A stretch of 64,000 nucleotides of DNA, from the NCBI RefSeq assembly GCF_042648965.1, contig NZ_JBHRYJ010000001.1:1944454-2008453 (forward strand). The letters are read 5' to 3'. Origin of the DNA: Ferrovibrio xuzhouensis (GTDB lineage: Bacteria; Pseudomonadota; Alphaproteobacteria; Ferrovibrionales; Ferrovibrionaceae). Position numbers and translations under genes: made by a program. The stretch's first letter is position 1, and each line of letters opens with the position of its first letter. This document shows positions 1-8,616 of this stretch, piece after piece. The notes under the pieces are model-generated. The model ran no database searches. It saw only the letters and a program-made list of their open reading frames with translations, and was not told where the DNA came from.

Positions 1-1
1 C

Positions 2-1390
2 TTGTTCCAGAATCCGTTCGACCGCGACGCCACGCTCGATGCCTGTCCCTGCGGCCAGCATCGCAGCCTGCTCGAGCATGATGCCGAGGCTTCGGCGCAG
101 TTGCGCCAGGCCGAACTGGTCACCGCCGCCGACGCGGAAAGGCGGCTGACCAATGCCGTCGACCAGGCGGTCGTGCGCGCCATCCTGCCCGACGATGCGA
201 CCCGGCGTCGGGTGCTGCATGCGATCGGCGCCGCCACTTTGCTCGGCGCGCTGGAGCAGATTTTCCCGCTGGCCACTGCGCGCGAGGTCTTTGCGCAAGG
301 AAAAAGCGGCGCCATCGAGAAGAAGGACCTCAAGGTCGGCTTCATCCCGATCACCTGCGCCACGCCGATCATCATGGCGCATCCGATGGGCTTCTATTCC
401 AAGCATGGCCTGAACGTCGACGTCATCAAGACCGCCGGCTGGGCGGTGGTACGCGACAAGGCGCTGAACAAGGAATACGACGCCGCCCACATGCTGTCGC
501 CGATGCCGCTGGCGATCACCACCGGCACCGGGTCGAACCCGATCCCCTACACCATGCCGGCGGTGGAGAACATCAACGGCCAGGCGATCACCTTGGCGAT
601 GAAGCACAAGGACAAGCGCGACCCGAAGGACTGGAAGGGCTTCAAGTTCGGTGTGCCCTTCGACTATTCGATGCACAACTACCTGCTGCGCTATTACCTC
701 GCGGAGCATGGCATCGATCCCGATACCGACGTGCAGATCCGCTCGGTGCCGCCGCCGGAAATGGTCGCCAACCTGCGCGCCGACAATCTCGACGGCTTCC
801 TGGCGCCCGATCCGGTGAACCAGCGCGCGGTCTATGACGGCGTTGGCTTCATCCACATCCTGTCCAAGGAAATCTGGGACGGTCATCCCTGCTGCGCCTT
901 CGCCGCCAGCCAGGAATTCGTCACCACCATGCCGAATACCTACCAGGCGCTGCTCAAGGCGATCATCGAGGCGACCGCCTATGCCACCAAGCAGGAGAAC
1001 CGCAAGCAGATCGCCGAGGCGATCGCGCCGGCCAACTACCTGAACCAGCCGGTCACCGTGGTCGAGCAGGTGCTGACCGGCACCTTCGCCGACGGGCTGG
1101 GCAAGGTGCAGAAGGTGCCCGACCGCATCGACTTCGCGCCCTTCCCCTGGCACAGCTTCGCCGTCTGGATCCTCACCCAGATGAAGCGCTGGGGCCAGCT
1201 CAAGGGCGATGTCAACTACAGGCAGGTGGCCGAGCAGGTCTTTCTCGCCACCGACGCCGCCAAGCTGATGAAGGAAGTCGGCCTCACTCCGCCGTCGACC
1301 ACCTATGCCTCGGTCAAGGTGATGGGCAAGACCTTCGATCCGGCCAAGCCCGACGAGTATGTCAACTCGTTCAAGATCAGGCGGGTCTGA
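2..1390 (+). CDS. NrtA/CmpA-type ABC transporter substrate-binding protein, probably for cyanate (5' end may be cut)
   Basis: Periplasmic solute-binding protein of the nitrate/bicarbonate/cyanate (NrtA/CmpA) family that would deliver an anion to the permease encoded next. The N-terminal segment has a small Cys motif (CPCGQH at residues 15-20), seen in this family ahead of the export signal. A twin-arginine-like signal follows (RRR at 68-70, then a hydrophobic stretch ending in AREVFAQ near 99), and the mature binding domain fills the rest. The frame opens with TTG at base 2, so the true start may lie upstream of the window. The permease and ATPase follow closely and a cyanase gene comes after them, so cyanate is the most likely ligand; nitrate cannot be excluded from sequence alone. 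Confidence 0.85.
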   Translation: MFQNPFDRDATLDACPCGQHRSLLEHDAEASAQLRQAELVTAADAERRLTNAVDQAVVRAILPDDATRRRVLHAIGAATLLGALEQIFPLATAREVFAQGKSGAIEKKDLKVGFIPITCATPIIMAHPMGFYSKHGLNVDVIKTAGWAVVRDKALNKEYDAAHMLSPMPLAITTGTGSNPIPYTMPAVENINGQAITLAMKHKDKRDPKDWKGFKFGVPFDYSMHNYLLRYYLAEHGIDPDTDVQIRSVPPPEMVANLRADNLDGFLAPDPVNQRAVYDGVGFIHILSKEIWDGHPCCAFAASQEFVTTMPNTYQALLKAIIEATAYATKQENRKQIAEAIAPANYLNQPVTVVEQVLTGTFADGLGKVQKVPDRIDFAPFPWHSFAVWILTQMKRWGQLKGDVNYRQVAEQVFLATDAAKLMKEVGLTPPSTTYASVKVMGKTFDPAKPDEYVNSFKIRRV

Positions 1391-1412
1391 CGCGGGACAG
1401 GGAGAACAGCCG

Positions 1413-2252
1413 ATGGCCCTGTCGTTCCGCCTGCGTGCCGCCATCCTGTCGGTCGCCATGCTGCTGGCGTTTCTCCTCGCCTGGCAGCTGGCGACCCTGG
1501 ACGGCAGCGCCGCCAGCAACGTGGACCCGGAATATGCCAAGCTGATGGGGCAGACCGCGGTGGGCGGCAAATCCGCCATGCCCGGTCCGCTCGATGTCGG
1601 CCGCAAGCTCTGGGCCCATCTGATCGACCCCTTCTACTACAAGGGGCCGAACGACCAGGGCATCGGCACCCAGCTGGCCTATTCGATCCTGCGGGTCGCC
1701 ATCGGCTTCGGCGCCGCCGTCGTCGTGGCGGTGCCGCTCGGCTTCCTGATCGGCCTGTCGCCGCTGTTCCGGCGCGCGCTCGATCCGTTTATCCAGATCA
1801 TGCGGCCGGTCTCGCCGCTGGCCTGGATGCCGCTGGCGCTCTACACCATCAAGGACAGCAACATCTCGGCGGTTTTCGTCATCTTCATCTGCTCGATCTG
1901 GCCGATGCTGGTGAATACCGCCTTTGCCGTGGCCGGCGTGCGCAAGGAGTGGCTGAATGTGGCCCGCACGCTCGAGGTCGGCACCTTTCGCAAGATCTTT
2001 CGCGTCATCCTGCCGGCGGCGGCGCCGACCATCCTCACCGGCATGCGCATCTCGGTGTCGATCGCCTGGCTGGTGATCGTCGCCGCCGAGATGCTCGTCG
2101 GCGGCACCGGCATCGGCTACTTCGTGTGGAACGAGTGGAACAACCTGTCGATCGCCAACGTGATCAACGCCATCCTGTTCATCGGCGTGATCGGCATGCT
2201 GCTCGACCAACTGCTCGGTTTCTTCACCCGCCTGGTCACTTATCCGGAATGA
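1413..2252 (+). CDS. ABC transporter permease, NrtB/CynB type
   Basis: Inner-membrane permease of 279 residues for the anion transporter. It has an N-terminal anchor segment, a periplasmic stretch of about 70 residues, and then the BPD_transp_1 domain with about five hydrophobic helices. The EAA-like loop that contacts the ATPase is visible (VARTLEVGTFRKIF, with a following LPAAAP). ATG at 1413 is preceded by a GGGAGA-type ribosome site and fits the family start; an in-frame upstream ATG at 1359 would overlap the previous gene and adds a non-homologous leader. It sits 22 bp after the binding-protein gene and 13 bp before the ATPase, so one transcript is likely. Confidence 0.88.
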   Translation: MALSFRLRAAILSVAMLLAFLLAWQLATLDGSAASNVDPEYAKLMGQTAVGGKSAMPGPLDVGRKLWAHLIDPFYYKGPNDQGIGTQLAYSILRVAIGFGAAVVVAVPLGFLIGLSPLFRRALDPFIQIMRPVSPLAWMPLALYTIKDSNISAVFVIFICSIWPMLVNTAFAVAGVRKEWLNVARTLEVGTFRKIFRVILPAAAPTILTGMRISVSIAWLVIVAAEMLVGGTGIGYFVWNEWNNLSIANVINAILFIGVIGMLLDQLLGFFTRLVTYPE

Positions 2253-2265
2253 GGCGGATGTCGCG

Positions 2266-3123
2266 ATGAGTCATTTCGTTTCCATCGAGGGCCTGGCCCG
2301 CCGCTTTCCCGGCACCGACGCGCCGGTGTTCGAGGATTTCTGGCTCGGCGTCGACAAGGGCCAGTTTGTCTGCGTGATCGGCCATTCCGGCTGCGGCAAG
2401 ACCACCGTGCTCAACATACTCGCCGGCCTCGACCGGCCGAGCGACGGCGCCATCATCTTCGATGGCAAGGCAGTCGAGGGCCCCAGCCTCGACCGTGCCG
2501 TGGTCTTTCAGGGCCATGCCCTGATGCCATGGATGACCGTGCAGGACAACGTGCTGTTCGCCGTGCAGTCGCGCTGGCCGGCCTGGCCGAAGGCGCAGGC
2601 CGTGGCCCATGCGCGCAAATACATCACCATGGTCGGGCTGGTCGGCGCGGAAGCGAAAAAGCCCTCGCAGCTGTCCGGCGGCATGAAGCAGCGCGTCGGC
2701 ATCGCCCGCGCGCTCAGCATCGAGCCGAAGATGCTGCTGATGGATGAGCCCTTCTCGGCGCTGGACGCATTGACCAGAGGAACTTTACAAGACGAGGTGC
2801 TGCGCCTGCGCGCGGCGACCAACCAGACGGTGTTCATGATCACCCATGACGTCGACGAAGCCATGCTGCTGGCCGACCGCATCGTGCTGATGACCAACGG
2901 CCCGCAGGCGAAGATCGCCGAGGTGCTGGTCAACACCCTGCCGGCCGACCGTCAGCGCGAGACCCTGCACGAACAGCCCGACTATTACCCGATCCGCAAC
3001 CACCTGCTCGATTTCCTGGTCCGCCGTTCCAGGGCCTTCACAGCCCCGGCCGGCTGGGAGGCGCGCCGGCCGCCGCAGGTACGTGCCGGCCAGAAGCCGG
3101 CCGCCGCGAGCCGGGCCTGCTGA
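2266..3123 (+). CDS. ABC transporter ATP-binding protein, NrtD/CynD type
   Basis: Cytoplasmic ATPase that powers the NrtA/B-type importer. Walker A is GHSGCGKT at residues 39-46, the signature is LSGGMKQR, Walker B is MLLMDEPFSALD, and the H-loop is in the ITHDVDE segment. The 285-residue length fits a stand-alone NrtD/TauB-like subunit, with about 30 basic and proline-rich residues added at the C-terminus. There is no NrtC-style second binding domain. It lies between the permease and the cyanase gene on the same strand. Confidence 0.9.
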   Translation: MSHFVSIEGLARRFPGTDAPVFEDFWLGVDKGQFVCVIGHSGCGKTTVLNILAGLDRPSDGAIIFDGKAVEGPSLDRAVVFQGHALMPWMTVQDNVLFAVQSRWPAWPKAQAVAHARKYITMVGLVGAEAKKPSQLSGGMKQRVGIARALSIEPKMLLMDEPFSALDALTRGTLQDEVLRLRAATNQTVFMITHDVDEAMLLADRIVLMTNGPQAKIAEVLVNTLPADRQRETLHEQPDYYPIRNHLLDFLVRRSRAFTAPAGWEARRPPQVRAGQKPAAASRAC

Positions 3124-3178
3124 AACCGTTCATCCAACACCATCACCACAGCGCAGGGAAATCCCACAGGAGGTCGTC

Positions 3179-3628
3179 GTGAAGCGCAGCGAAGTCACCG
3201 AGAAGATCCTCGATATCAAACGCATGAAGGGTTGGGACTGGGCGGGCATCGCCAAGAAGATCGACGCCAGGCAGTCGCCCTTCTACACCACGGCCGGCCT
3301 GCTCGGGCAAATGAAGCTGGAGCCCGGCCAGGCCGCCAAGGCCGCCAAGCTGTTCGGCCTGACCAAGATGGAAGAGAAGCTGCTGGCCGAGGTGCCCTAC
3401 CGCGGATCGCTGCCGCCGGGCCCGCCGACCGATCCGCTGATCTACCGCTTCTATGAGCTGATCCAGGTCTACGGCACCACCTTCAAGGAGTTGATCCAGG
3501 AAGACTTCGGCGATGGTATCATGTCGGCGATCGATTTCGACATGAAGATGGAGCGCCAGCCCGATCCGAAGGGCGACCGCGTCAAGATCACCATGTCCGG
3601 CAAATTCCTGCCCTACAAGCGCTACTAG
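3179..3628 (+). CDS. cynS: cyanate hydratase (cyanase)
   Basis: Cytoplasmic cyanase: cyanate plus bicarbonate gives carbamate, which decays to ammonia and CO2. The 149-residue product has the N-terminal helical DNA-binding-like fold and the C-terminal catalytic domain. The three catalytic residues known in the family are present as Arg90, Glu93 (in YRFYE) and Ser116 (in GIMSAIDF). GTG at 3179 is chosen because AGGAGG ends 5 bp upstream and the protein then matches family length; a longer in-frame version would run back into the ATPase gene. It follows the ABC genes by 55 bp and defines the cluster as cyanate assimilation or detoxification. Confidence 0.96.
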   Translation: MKRSEVTEKILDIKRMKGWDWAGIAKKIDARQSPFYTTAGLLGQMKLEPGQAAKAAKLFGLTKMEEKLLAEVPYRGSLPPGPPTDPLIYRFYELIQVYGTTFKELIQEDFGDGIMSAIDFDMKMERQPDPKGDRVKITMSGKFLPYKRY

Positions 3629-3683
3629 GCAAACGCTACTAGGCGCTACCCGGCTCCGCCTGACAGCGGCCATCCGGTCCCGT

Positions 3684-3710
3684 CACCCCGCTGCTGCCGG
3701 CAGTGGGGTG
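3684..3710 (+). terminator. hairpin downstream of cynS
   Basis: An 11-bp stem (3684-3694 with 3700-3710, one G-U pair) and a 5-base loop lie 55 bp past the cynS stop. It could end the cyn transcript, but no T-run follows, so it may instead be a 3'-end stabiliser. Confidence 0.35.
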
Positions 3711-3771
3711 GTGCGGCGCGACTGGATGCCACATTGCCGCCGTATTGCGCTTCCACGGTGTGGCACTGACA

Positions 3772-4821
3772 ATGCCCACCATGCTGCACCTGTTCCGCTT
3801 CGGCCTGATCGCCTTGGCTGCCGCCATCATGCCGGCGGTTTGCATGGCCGCGACCGCGGCCACGCCGCCGGTCGTGCCGCCGGTCGCGCCATTTGCGACA
3901 CCGCCGGCCGATGCCATGGCGCCGCGCGCTGCCTGGGCGAAATGCGGCAACTGCCGGGAACGGGTCGAATGGGACCGGCATATCGCCGGCTACCAGCTGG
4001 TGATGCTGAGCGCGGTGACGGACGGCAGCCAGGACCGCGTGGCAGCCCGCGATGGCCATGGCGTCCCGGCCGCCGACCGCACCGCCATCCTGCGCCAGCG
4101 GTTCGAGCTGCGCCGTGGCGGCCAGATCATGCTGGATATCGAGGATCGCTGGCTCGATCCGGCCCATGACGTCGACCTGCGCCTGCCGCCGCCGGGCACC
4201 GATGTGGCCGGCACCGGCCAGCCCCAGGTGGTGCTGCTCGGCTGGTCGGGCGAGGGCAGCTGCTGTTTCACCCTGCATATCATCGAACTCGGCCCCGAAC
4301 CGCGCATCCTTGCCCAGGTGGCGGCACGCGACGGCGTGCCGCGCCTGGTGCAGCATGACGCCGATCCGGATTTCGAGATCGTCGTCGAGGATGCCACCTA
4401 TGCCGGCTGGTCCATGGTATCGCCGCCGGCACTGCCGCGCGTGGTGCTGAAATACGACCCGCAGGCCGGGCATTACCGGTTCGCCGCGGCCGAGATGCGC
4501 CGGCCGCCGCCGCCGATCTCGCGCCTTGAGGCCGAGGCGAAGCTGCTGCAGGAAGGTGCCGCAAAGGCGCCGGATGACGGGCGGGTGCCGCCGCATCTGC
4601 TGCGCACCATGCTGCGGCTGATCTATGCCGGCAACTACCCCCTGGCGCGGCGTTTCCTCGATGATGCCTGGAACGACCGTTACGGCGTCAAGCGCGAGGC
4701 ATTCCTGAAAGACCTGATGGAATGCCGGCTGCCGCGCAGCCCCTACTGGGTCGACATCGCCACCATGAACGGCCTGACCCCGGTGGCGCCGCGCGCCGAC
4801 TGCGCCGGCGCGGCCGACTGA
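3772..4821 (+). CDS. exported protein of unknown function
   Basis: I do not recognise the family. From ATG 3772 the product begins with a signal peptide (hydrophobic FGLIALAAAIMPAV, Ala-rich cleavage region), followed by a Pro/Ala linker and a mature part of about 300 residues. Features are a CGNC motif early in the mature part, a GEGSCCF motif mid-protein and a Cys near the C-terminus (MECRLP), consistent with disulfides in the periplasm. ATG 3781 is an equally possible start; an upstream in-frame start at 3703 would add a Cys-containing leader before the signal peptide. Base composition matches the neighbours. Confidence 0.7.
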   Translation: MPTMLHLFRFGLIALAAAIMPAVCMAATAATPPVVPPVAPFATPPADAMAPRAAWAKCGNCRERVEWDRHIAGYQLVMLSAVTDGSQDRVAARDGHGVPAADRTAILRQRFELRRGGQIMLDIEDRWLDPAHDVDLRLPPPGTDVAGTGQPQVVLLGWSGEGSCCFTLHIIELGPEPRILAQVAARDGVPRLVQHDADPDFEIVVEDATYAGWSMVSPPALPRVVLKYDPQAGHYRFAAAEMRRPPPPISRLEAEAKLLQEGAAKAPDDGRVPPHLLRTMLRLIYAGNYPLARRFLDDAWNDRYGVKREAFLKDLMECRLPRSPYWVDIATMNGLTPVAPRADCAGAAD

Positions 4822-4843
4822 CGCCGGCCGTCGCGCCGGCGAC

Positions 4844-5353
4844 TCAGTGCACGATGCCGCTCAGCACATCGAGCACCTTGCCCGACGAACGCTGCACCAG
4901 CAGGACATCCCTGCCGGCGATATACCGGCTGGTATCCGGCCGCACCCGCGGCAATTCACGGATCAGCGGTTTGGGCAGCGGCGTCATCTCCGCCAGGATC
5001 GCGGGCGGCAGGATGTCGCCGGTCGCCGGCGCCTGGGTCAGTCCGGCCGGCAGATCGCGCGGGTAGATCTTGTAGCGCGACGCGCGGCGCTGCCGGTCGC
5101 GGATACTCTGAAAATATTGCGGGATCAACCAGCGTTCGCTCCTGTCGAACTGGAGGGCCGCATTGATCTGCGGGCCGGCCAGCGCCGGTGCCGCCGTCGT
5201 ATTGCCTGACGACAGCGGCGGGCTGGGCGGGACCGGGGCCTGCATCATGGTGCCCTGTGCCCATGTCGCTGGTGCGAGGCCGGCAGCCAGCAGCAGTGCC
5301 AGGAGCCCGCACCGGATTGCGGGCAGGCGGAAGGCGGAGCGGGCGTTACGCAT
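4844..5353 (-). CDS. exported CigR/RcnB-like protein
   Basis: A 169-residue exported protein with a clear signal peptide (LLALLLAAGLAPATWA), a low-complexity Pro/Ala segment, and a C-terminal domain with LPAGL, LPPAI and a final RDVLLVQRSSGKVLDVL segment. This layout resembles the RcnB/CigR-like periplasmic family, whose members end in a similar DVLLI...G.VVD motif; function there is mostly unknown. ATG 5353 is chosen because it places the signal peptide at the N-terminus. It lies 14 bp past the end of rlmN and may be cotranscribed with it. Confidence 0.65.
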   Translation of the reverse strand: MRNARSAFRLPAIRCGLLALLLAAGLAPATWAQGTMMQAPVPPSPPLSSGNTTAAPALAGPQINAALQFDRSERWLIPQYFQSIRDRQRRASRYKIYPRDLPAGLTQAPATGDILPPAILAEMTPLPKPLIRELPRVRPDTSRYIAGRDVLLVQRSSGKVLDVLSGIVH

Positions 5354-5367
5354 GGCGGAAAGGGCCG

Positions 5368-6588
5368 TCAGACCGGCAGGGCCGCGGCGGCGGCTTCCTT
5401 CGCCGCCTGTTCGCGCAGGATGTCGGCCTTGCTGCGTTTGACGCTGGCCGATTTCAGCTGGCCGCAGGCGGCCATGATGTCGCGGCCGCGCGGCGTGCGC
5501 ACCGGCGAGGAATAGCCGGCATTGAACACGATGTCGCTGAACTTGCGGATCGTCTCGTCGGTCGAACACTCATAGGGTGCGTCCGGCCAGGGATTGAACG
5601 GGATCAGGTTCACCTTGGCGGGGATGCCCTGCAGCAGCCGCACCAGTTCCTTCGCATCGGCCGGCGTGTCGTTGACGCCCTTCAGCATGACGTATTCGAA
5701 GGTGATGCGGCGCGCGTTGCTGAGCCCCGGATATTCGGCGCAGGCACGCAGCAGCTCGGCAATCGGGTATTTGCGGTTCAGCGGCACGATCTGGTCGCGA
5801 ATGTCGTCGCGCACCGCATGCAGGCTGATCGCCAGGTTGACGCCGAGTTCCTCGCCGCAGCGGCGGATCATCGGCACCACGCCGGCGGTCGACAGCGTGA
5901 TGCGCCGCTTCGAGATCGCGATGCCCTCGTTGTCCATCACGATCTTCAGCGCCTTGGCGACGGTATCGAAATTGTACAGAGGCTCGCCCATGCCCATCAT
6001 GACGATGTTGGACAACATGCGGCCGTCCTTCGGCGAGGGCCATTCCTCGAGATGGTCGCGGGCCAGCATCACCTGGCCGACGATCTCGCCGGCATTCAGG
6101 TTGCGCACCAGCTTCATGGTGCCGGTATGGCAGAACTTGCAGGTCAGCGTGCAGCCGACCTGGCTGGAGACGCACAGCGCGCCGCGGTCATCTTCGGGGA
6201 TATGCACGCATTCGGCTTCTTCGCCATCGGCGAATTTCAGCAGCCATTTGCGGGTGCCGTCGCTGCTTTTCAGGTCGCGGCTGGCCAGCGGGCGGCCGAC
6301 GCTGAAATGGTCGGCCAGCCGTTCGCGCATATCCTTGGCCAGGGTCGTCATCACCGCGAAATCGGTGGCGCCGCGGTAATAGATCCAGTGCCAGAGCTGG
6401 CTGGCGCGCATTTTCGCGCCTTTTTCCGGCTCGCCGGCGGCGGTCAGCGCGGCGGCGATTTCGGCCCGCGTCAGGCCGAGCAGGTCAACGCGGCCATCGG
6501 CGGCCGTCGGCGCGACACGGTCGCGCGTCATCACGTCGGGCACAATCGGCGCGGCAGAGGACGGGCTATGGGCGAGCTGTGCGCTCAA
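5368..6588 (-). CDS. rlmN: dual-specificity rRNA/tRNA adenine C2-methyltransferase RlmN
   Basis: Radical SAM enzyme that methylates C2 of A2503 in 23S rRNA and A37 in some tRNAs. The radical SAM cluster motif is CTLTCKFC, embedded in VGCTLTCKFCHTG. GMGEPL and the NPWP and CSTDE segments near the C-terminus are typical of RlmN. Its 406 residues are slightly longer than average because of an N-terminal stretch of about 30 residues. The start codon overlaps the stop of the upstream ialB-like gene by 4 bp, so the two genes are probably translationally coupled, an arrangement common in alphaproteobacteria. Confidence 0.96.
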   Translation of the reverse strand: MSAQLAHSPSSAAPIVPDVMTRDRVAPTAADGRVDLLGLTRAEIAAALTAAGEPEKGAKMRASQLWHWIYYRGATDFAVMTTLAKDMRERLADHFSVGRPLASRDLKSSDGTRKWLLKFADGEEAECVHIPEDDRGALCVSSQVGCTLTCKFCHTGTMKLVRNLNAGEIVGQVMLARDHLEEWPSPKDGRMLSNIVMMGMGEPLYNFDTVAKALKIVMDNEGIAISKRRITLSTAGVVPMIRRCGEELGVNLAISLHAVRDDIRDQIVPLNRKYPIAELLRACAEYPGLSNARRITFEYVMLKGVNDTPADAKELVRLLQGIPAKVNLIPFNPWPDAPYECSTDETIRKFSDIVFNAGYSSPVRTPRGRDIMAACGQLKSASVKRSKADILREQAAKEAAAAALPV

Positions 6589-7205
6589 GAACTGCCTCCG
6601 CCCATGTTGCAGGCCTTGTCGATGGCATGCAGCGCATTGGTGAAGCCGCTCAGGTCATAGGTGTCGGTGGTCTTGGTGCCGCGGGTCGACACGCCCTTGA
6701 CCACCAGGCTGCGGCCCTTCTGCAGGGCCTGCACCAGCTTCTGGTCGGTTGCGGAGTCGGCGGCCCAGGCCGCTTCCTCATGGGTGAACATGTCGATGGC
6801 ATTGCCGTCGATCACCGCCTCGGCCGGCAGCGATTCCTTCAGCGGATAGCCGAAGTAGATGCTGACCTCGTTGCGGATATGCTCTTTCGGCTTGTGGGTG
6901 ACCAGGATGTAGATCTCGCCGCGCTTGGCAGCGGCGGGTTCCTTTTTCTGCGGCTGGGAATGCAGATAGCACAGCTTGGTGCCGTTATTCATATACTCGT
7001 AGGCATCCCAGTGCTGATACGCGCCGATCCGCCTGGTCTCGCTCGTCGTCGCGGTGGCCTGCTTGGAGGTGGCCTGCCTGGCCGGCGCCGGCTTGGCGTC
7101 GGATTTGCCGCCGGCTGCCTGTGCGGCAGGGGCGGCCAGCAGGGCCAAAAGGGTGAGCGAGGCGAGCAGGGCGGCTGCCGGTCGATGGTCCGTCTTGTCG
7201 GTCAT
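6585..7205 (-). CDS. invasion-associated locus B (IalB) family protein
   Basis: Exported 206-residue protein with a signal peptide (LLASLTLLALLAAPAAQA), a basic Ala/Lys/Thr linker, and the IalB fold: a W(D)xY start, a central LCYLHSQP Cys motif, strand-rich repeats and a C-terminal KACN Cys. IalB proteins are periplasmic or outer-membrane associated; their role outside Bartonella is not defined. ATG 7205 gives the signal peptide directly. It is the first gene of a pair with rlmN (4-bp overlap) and lies back to back with an ECF sigma factor gene 129 bp away. Confidence 0.82.
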   Translation of the reverse strand: MTDKTDHRPAAALLASLTLLALLAAPAAQAAGGKSDAKPAPARQATSKQATATTSETRRIGAYQHWDAYEYMNNGTKLCYLHSQPQKKEPAAAKRGEIYILVTHKPKEHIRNEVSIYFGYPLKESLPAEAVIDGNAIDMFTHEEAAWAADSATDQKLVQALQKGRSLVVKGVSTRGTKTTDTYDLSGFTNALHAIDKACNMGGGSS

Positions 7206-7334
7206 GGGCGGAACATAGCGGCGCCGGCGGGGGATTTCCACCCCGGATTCGCCGCCCCGGTGCGGTTTGCCGTCGCGGTCCCTAAGCCCTTGGCCCGGCT
7301 TGCCTTGCGGGCCACCTTCACGCACCATGACGGC

Positions 7335-7877
7335 ATGAACAGGGAGCAGCAGGCAGCCTTGATGCGGGCGGTGGCAAAGGCTGCCGACCGTGTCGCCTTT
7401 GCCAGCCTGTATGCGTATTTCGCGCCCCGGCTGAAATCCCATCTGATGCGCCTCGGCGCCCCCGAGGATGTGGCCGAGGAACTGGTGCAGGAAAGCATGG
7501 TGACCGCCTGGCGCCGGGCGGCGACCTTCGATCCGCAGCAGGCCTCGGCGGCGACCTGGCTGTTCACCATCGCGCGCAACAAACGGATCGACCGCCTGCG
7601 CCGCGAGCGGCGGCCGGCTTTCGATCCGGCCGATCCGGCGCTGGTGCCCGATCCGGAGCCCGCGCCGGACAGCGGCGTCGATGCGGCCCAGGCCGAGGCC
7701 CGCATGCGGTCGGCGCTCGACAGCCTGCCGCCGGACCAGATGCGGCTGCTGCAGCTGGCGTTTTTCGAGGATCTGTCCCATCGCGACATTGCCGCGCGGG
7801 AGAGCCTGCCGCTCGGCACCGTGAAGTCGCGCATCCGGCTGGCGCTCGCCAGACTGAAGGGGCGCCTCGCCGAATAA
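7335..7877 (+). CDS. ECF-family RNA polymerase sigma factor
   Basis: A 180-residue sigma factor with region 2 (EDVAEELVQESMVTAWRR, then TWLFTIARNKRIDRLRRE) and region 4 (LPPDQMRLLQLAFFEDLSHRDIA, then LGTVKSRIRLALARLK). The linker with PALVPDPEPAP resembles RpoE-type sigma factors of alphaproteobacteria that are held by ChrR-like anti-sigma proteins. No anti-sigma gene follows; the next gene is a PAS_5 protein. ATG 7335 is selected because the domain starts immediately and the upstream in-frame sequence overlaps the divergent ialB-like gene. The trigger is unknown. Confidence 0.9.
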   Translation: MNREQQAALMRAVAKAADRVAFASLYAYFAPRLKSHLMRLGAPEDVAEELVQESMVTAWRRAATFDPQQASAATWLFTIARNKRIDRLRRERRPAFDPADPALVPDPEPAPDSGVDAAQAEARMRSALDSLPPDQMRLLQLAFFEDLSHRDIAARESLPLGTVKSRIRLALARLKGRLAE

Positions 7878-8031
7878 TGACCGGCGCGCAGAATGGCCGG
7901 AAAGCGCACACGGGGGCGATACTTCAGGCCTCAAATATTCCCCGTTAAGTTGCAAGTGATTGAACAAAAACGAAAAATACCCAATGGTTAACGCCTGCCG
8001 ATTCGTTCGCCGTCCCGTTCACCATTTCGTG

Positions 8032-8610
8032 ATGTCTGTATCAGTGAAATCTCCGACCCAGTTACCCTTTGCCGACGACCGGATCCTGCTCAATCTGGCC
8101 GCCTACTGGTCGGCGCGGCGGAATGGCCAGGTGCTGCCGCAGCGCAGCGACATCGATCCGCTCGACATGCCCCGCCGCCTGCTGCCGCACCTGGCGCTGG
8201 CCGAACCGGCCGGCGGCAGCGATGGGGCGATCCGCTTTCGCCTAGTCGGCACCGAACTGGTGCAGCGCATCGGTCGCGATGCCACCGGCAAGACCAGCGC
8301 CGATGTCATGCAGGGCGGCTATCGCGCCTATGTCGAAGGCCTGTATGCGGCCGTGATTGCCAAGGCGCGGCCGCTCTATGCCGAAACGACGCGGCAATGG
8401 CCCAAGGAAGGCAGCAGCCGCGTGCGGCGTCTGCTGCTGCCGGTCGGCGACGGCCATGGCGGCGTCGGTTATGTGCTGACGGCACAGAGCTACAGCCCGG
8501 GCTGGACCGAGCAGGGCGAGACGCCGCGGCCGCGCCAGCATCTGATCGCCACCGAGGCGCTGGAAAAGGGCGTGCTGCAGGCCACCCTGCGCGGCCTGCT
8601 CGGCGAATAG
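8032..8610 (+). CDS. PAS_5-domain protein of unknown function
   Basis: A soluble protein of about 192 residues resembling the PAS_5 family common in Rhodospirillales. The hallmarks are a LAAYWSARRNG start, DPLDMPRRLLPHLALAEP, then RFRLVGTELVQRIGRDATGK. No output domain is attached, so it is a single-domain sensor or adaptor. The start is uncertain: ATG 8032 is closest to the domain, ATG 7984 and TTG 7960 are in frame, and none has a good ribosome site. It lies 154 bp behind the sigma factor gene on the same strand. Confidence 0.75.
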   Translation: MSVSVKSPTQLPFADDRILLNLAAYWSARRNGQVLPQRSDIDPLDMPRRLLPHLALAEPAGGSDGAIRFRLVGTELVQRIGRDATGKTSADVMQGGYRAYVEGLYAAVIAKARPLYAETTRQWPKEGSSRVRRLLLPVGDGHGGVGYVLTAQSYSPGWTEQGETPRPRQHLIATEALEKGVLQATLRGLLGE

Positions 8611-8616
8611 CCGCAA

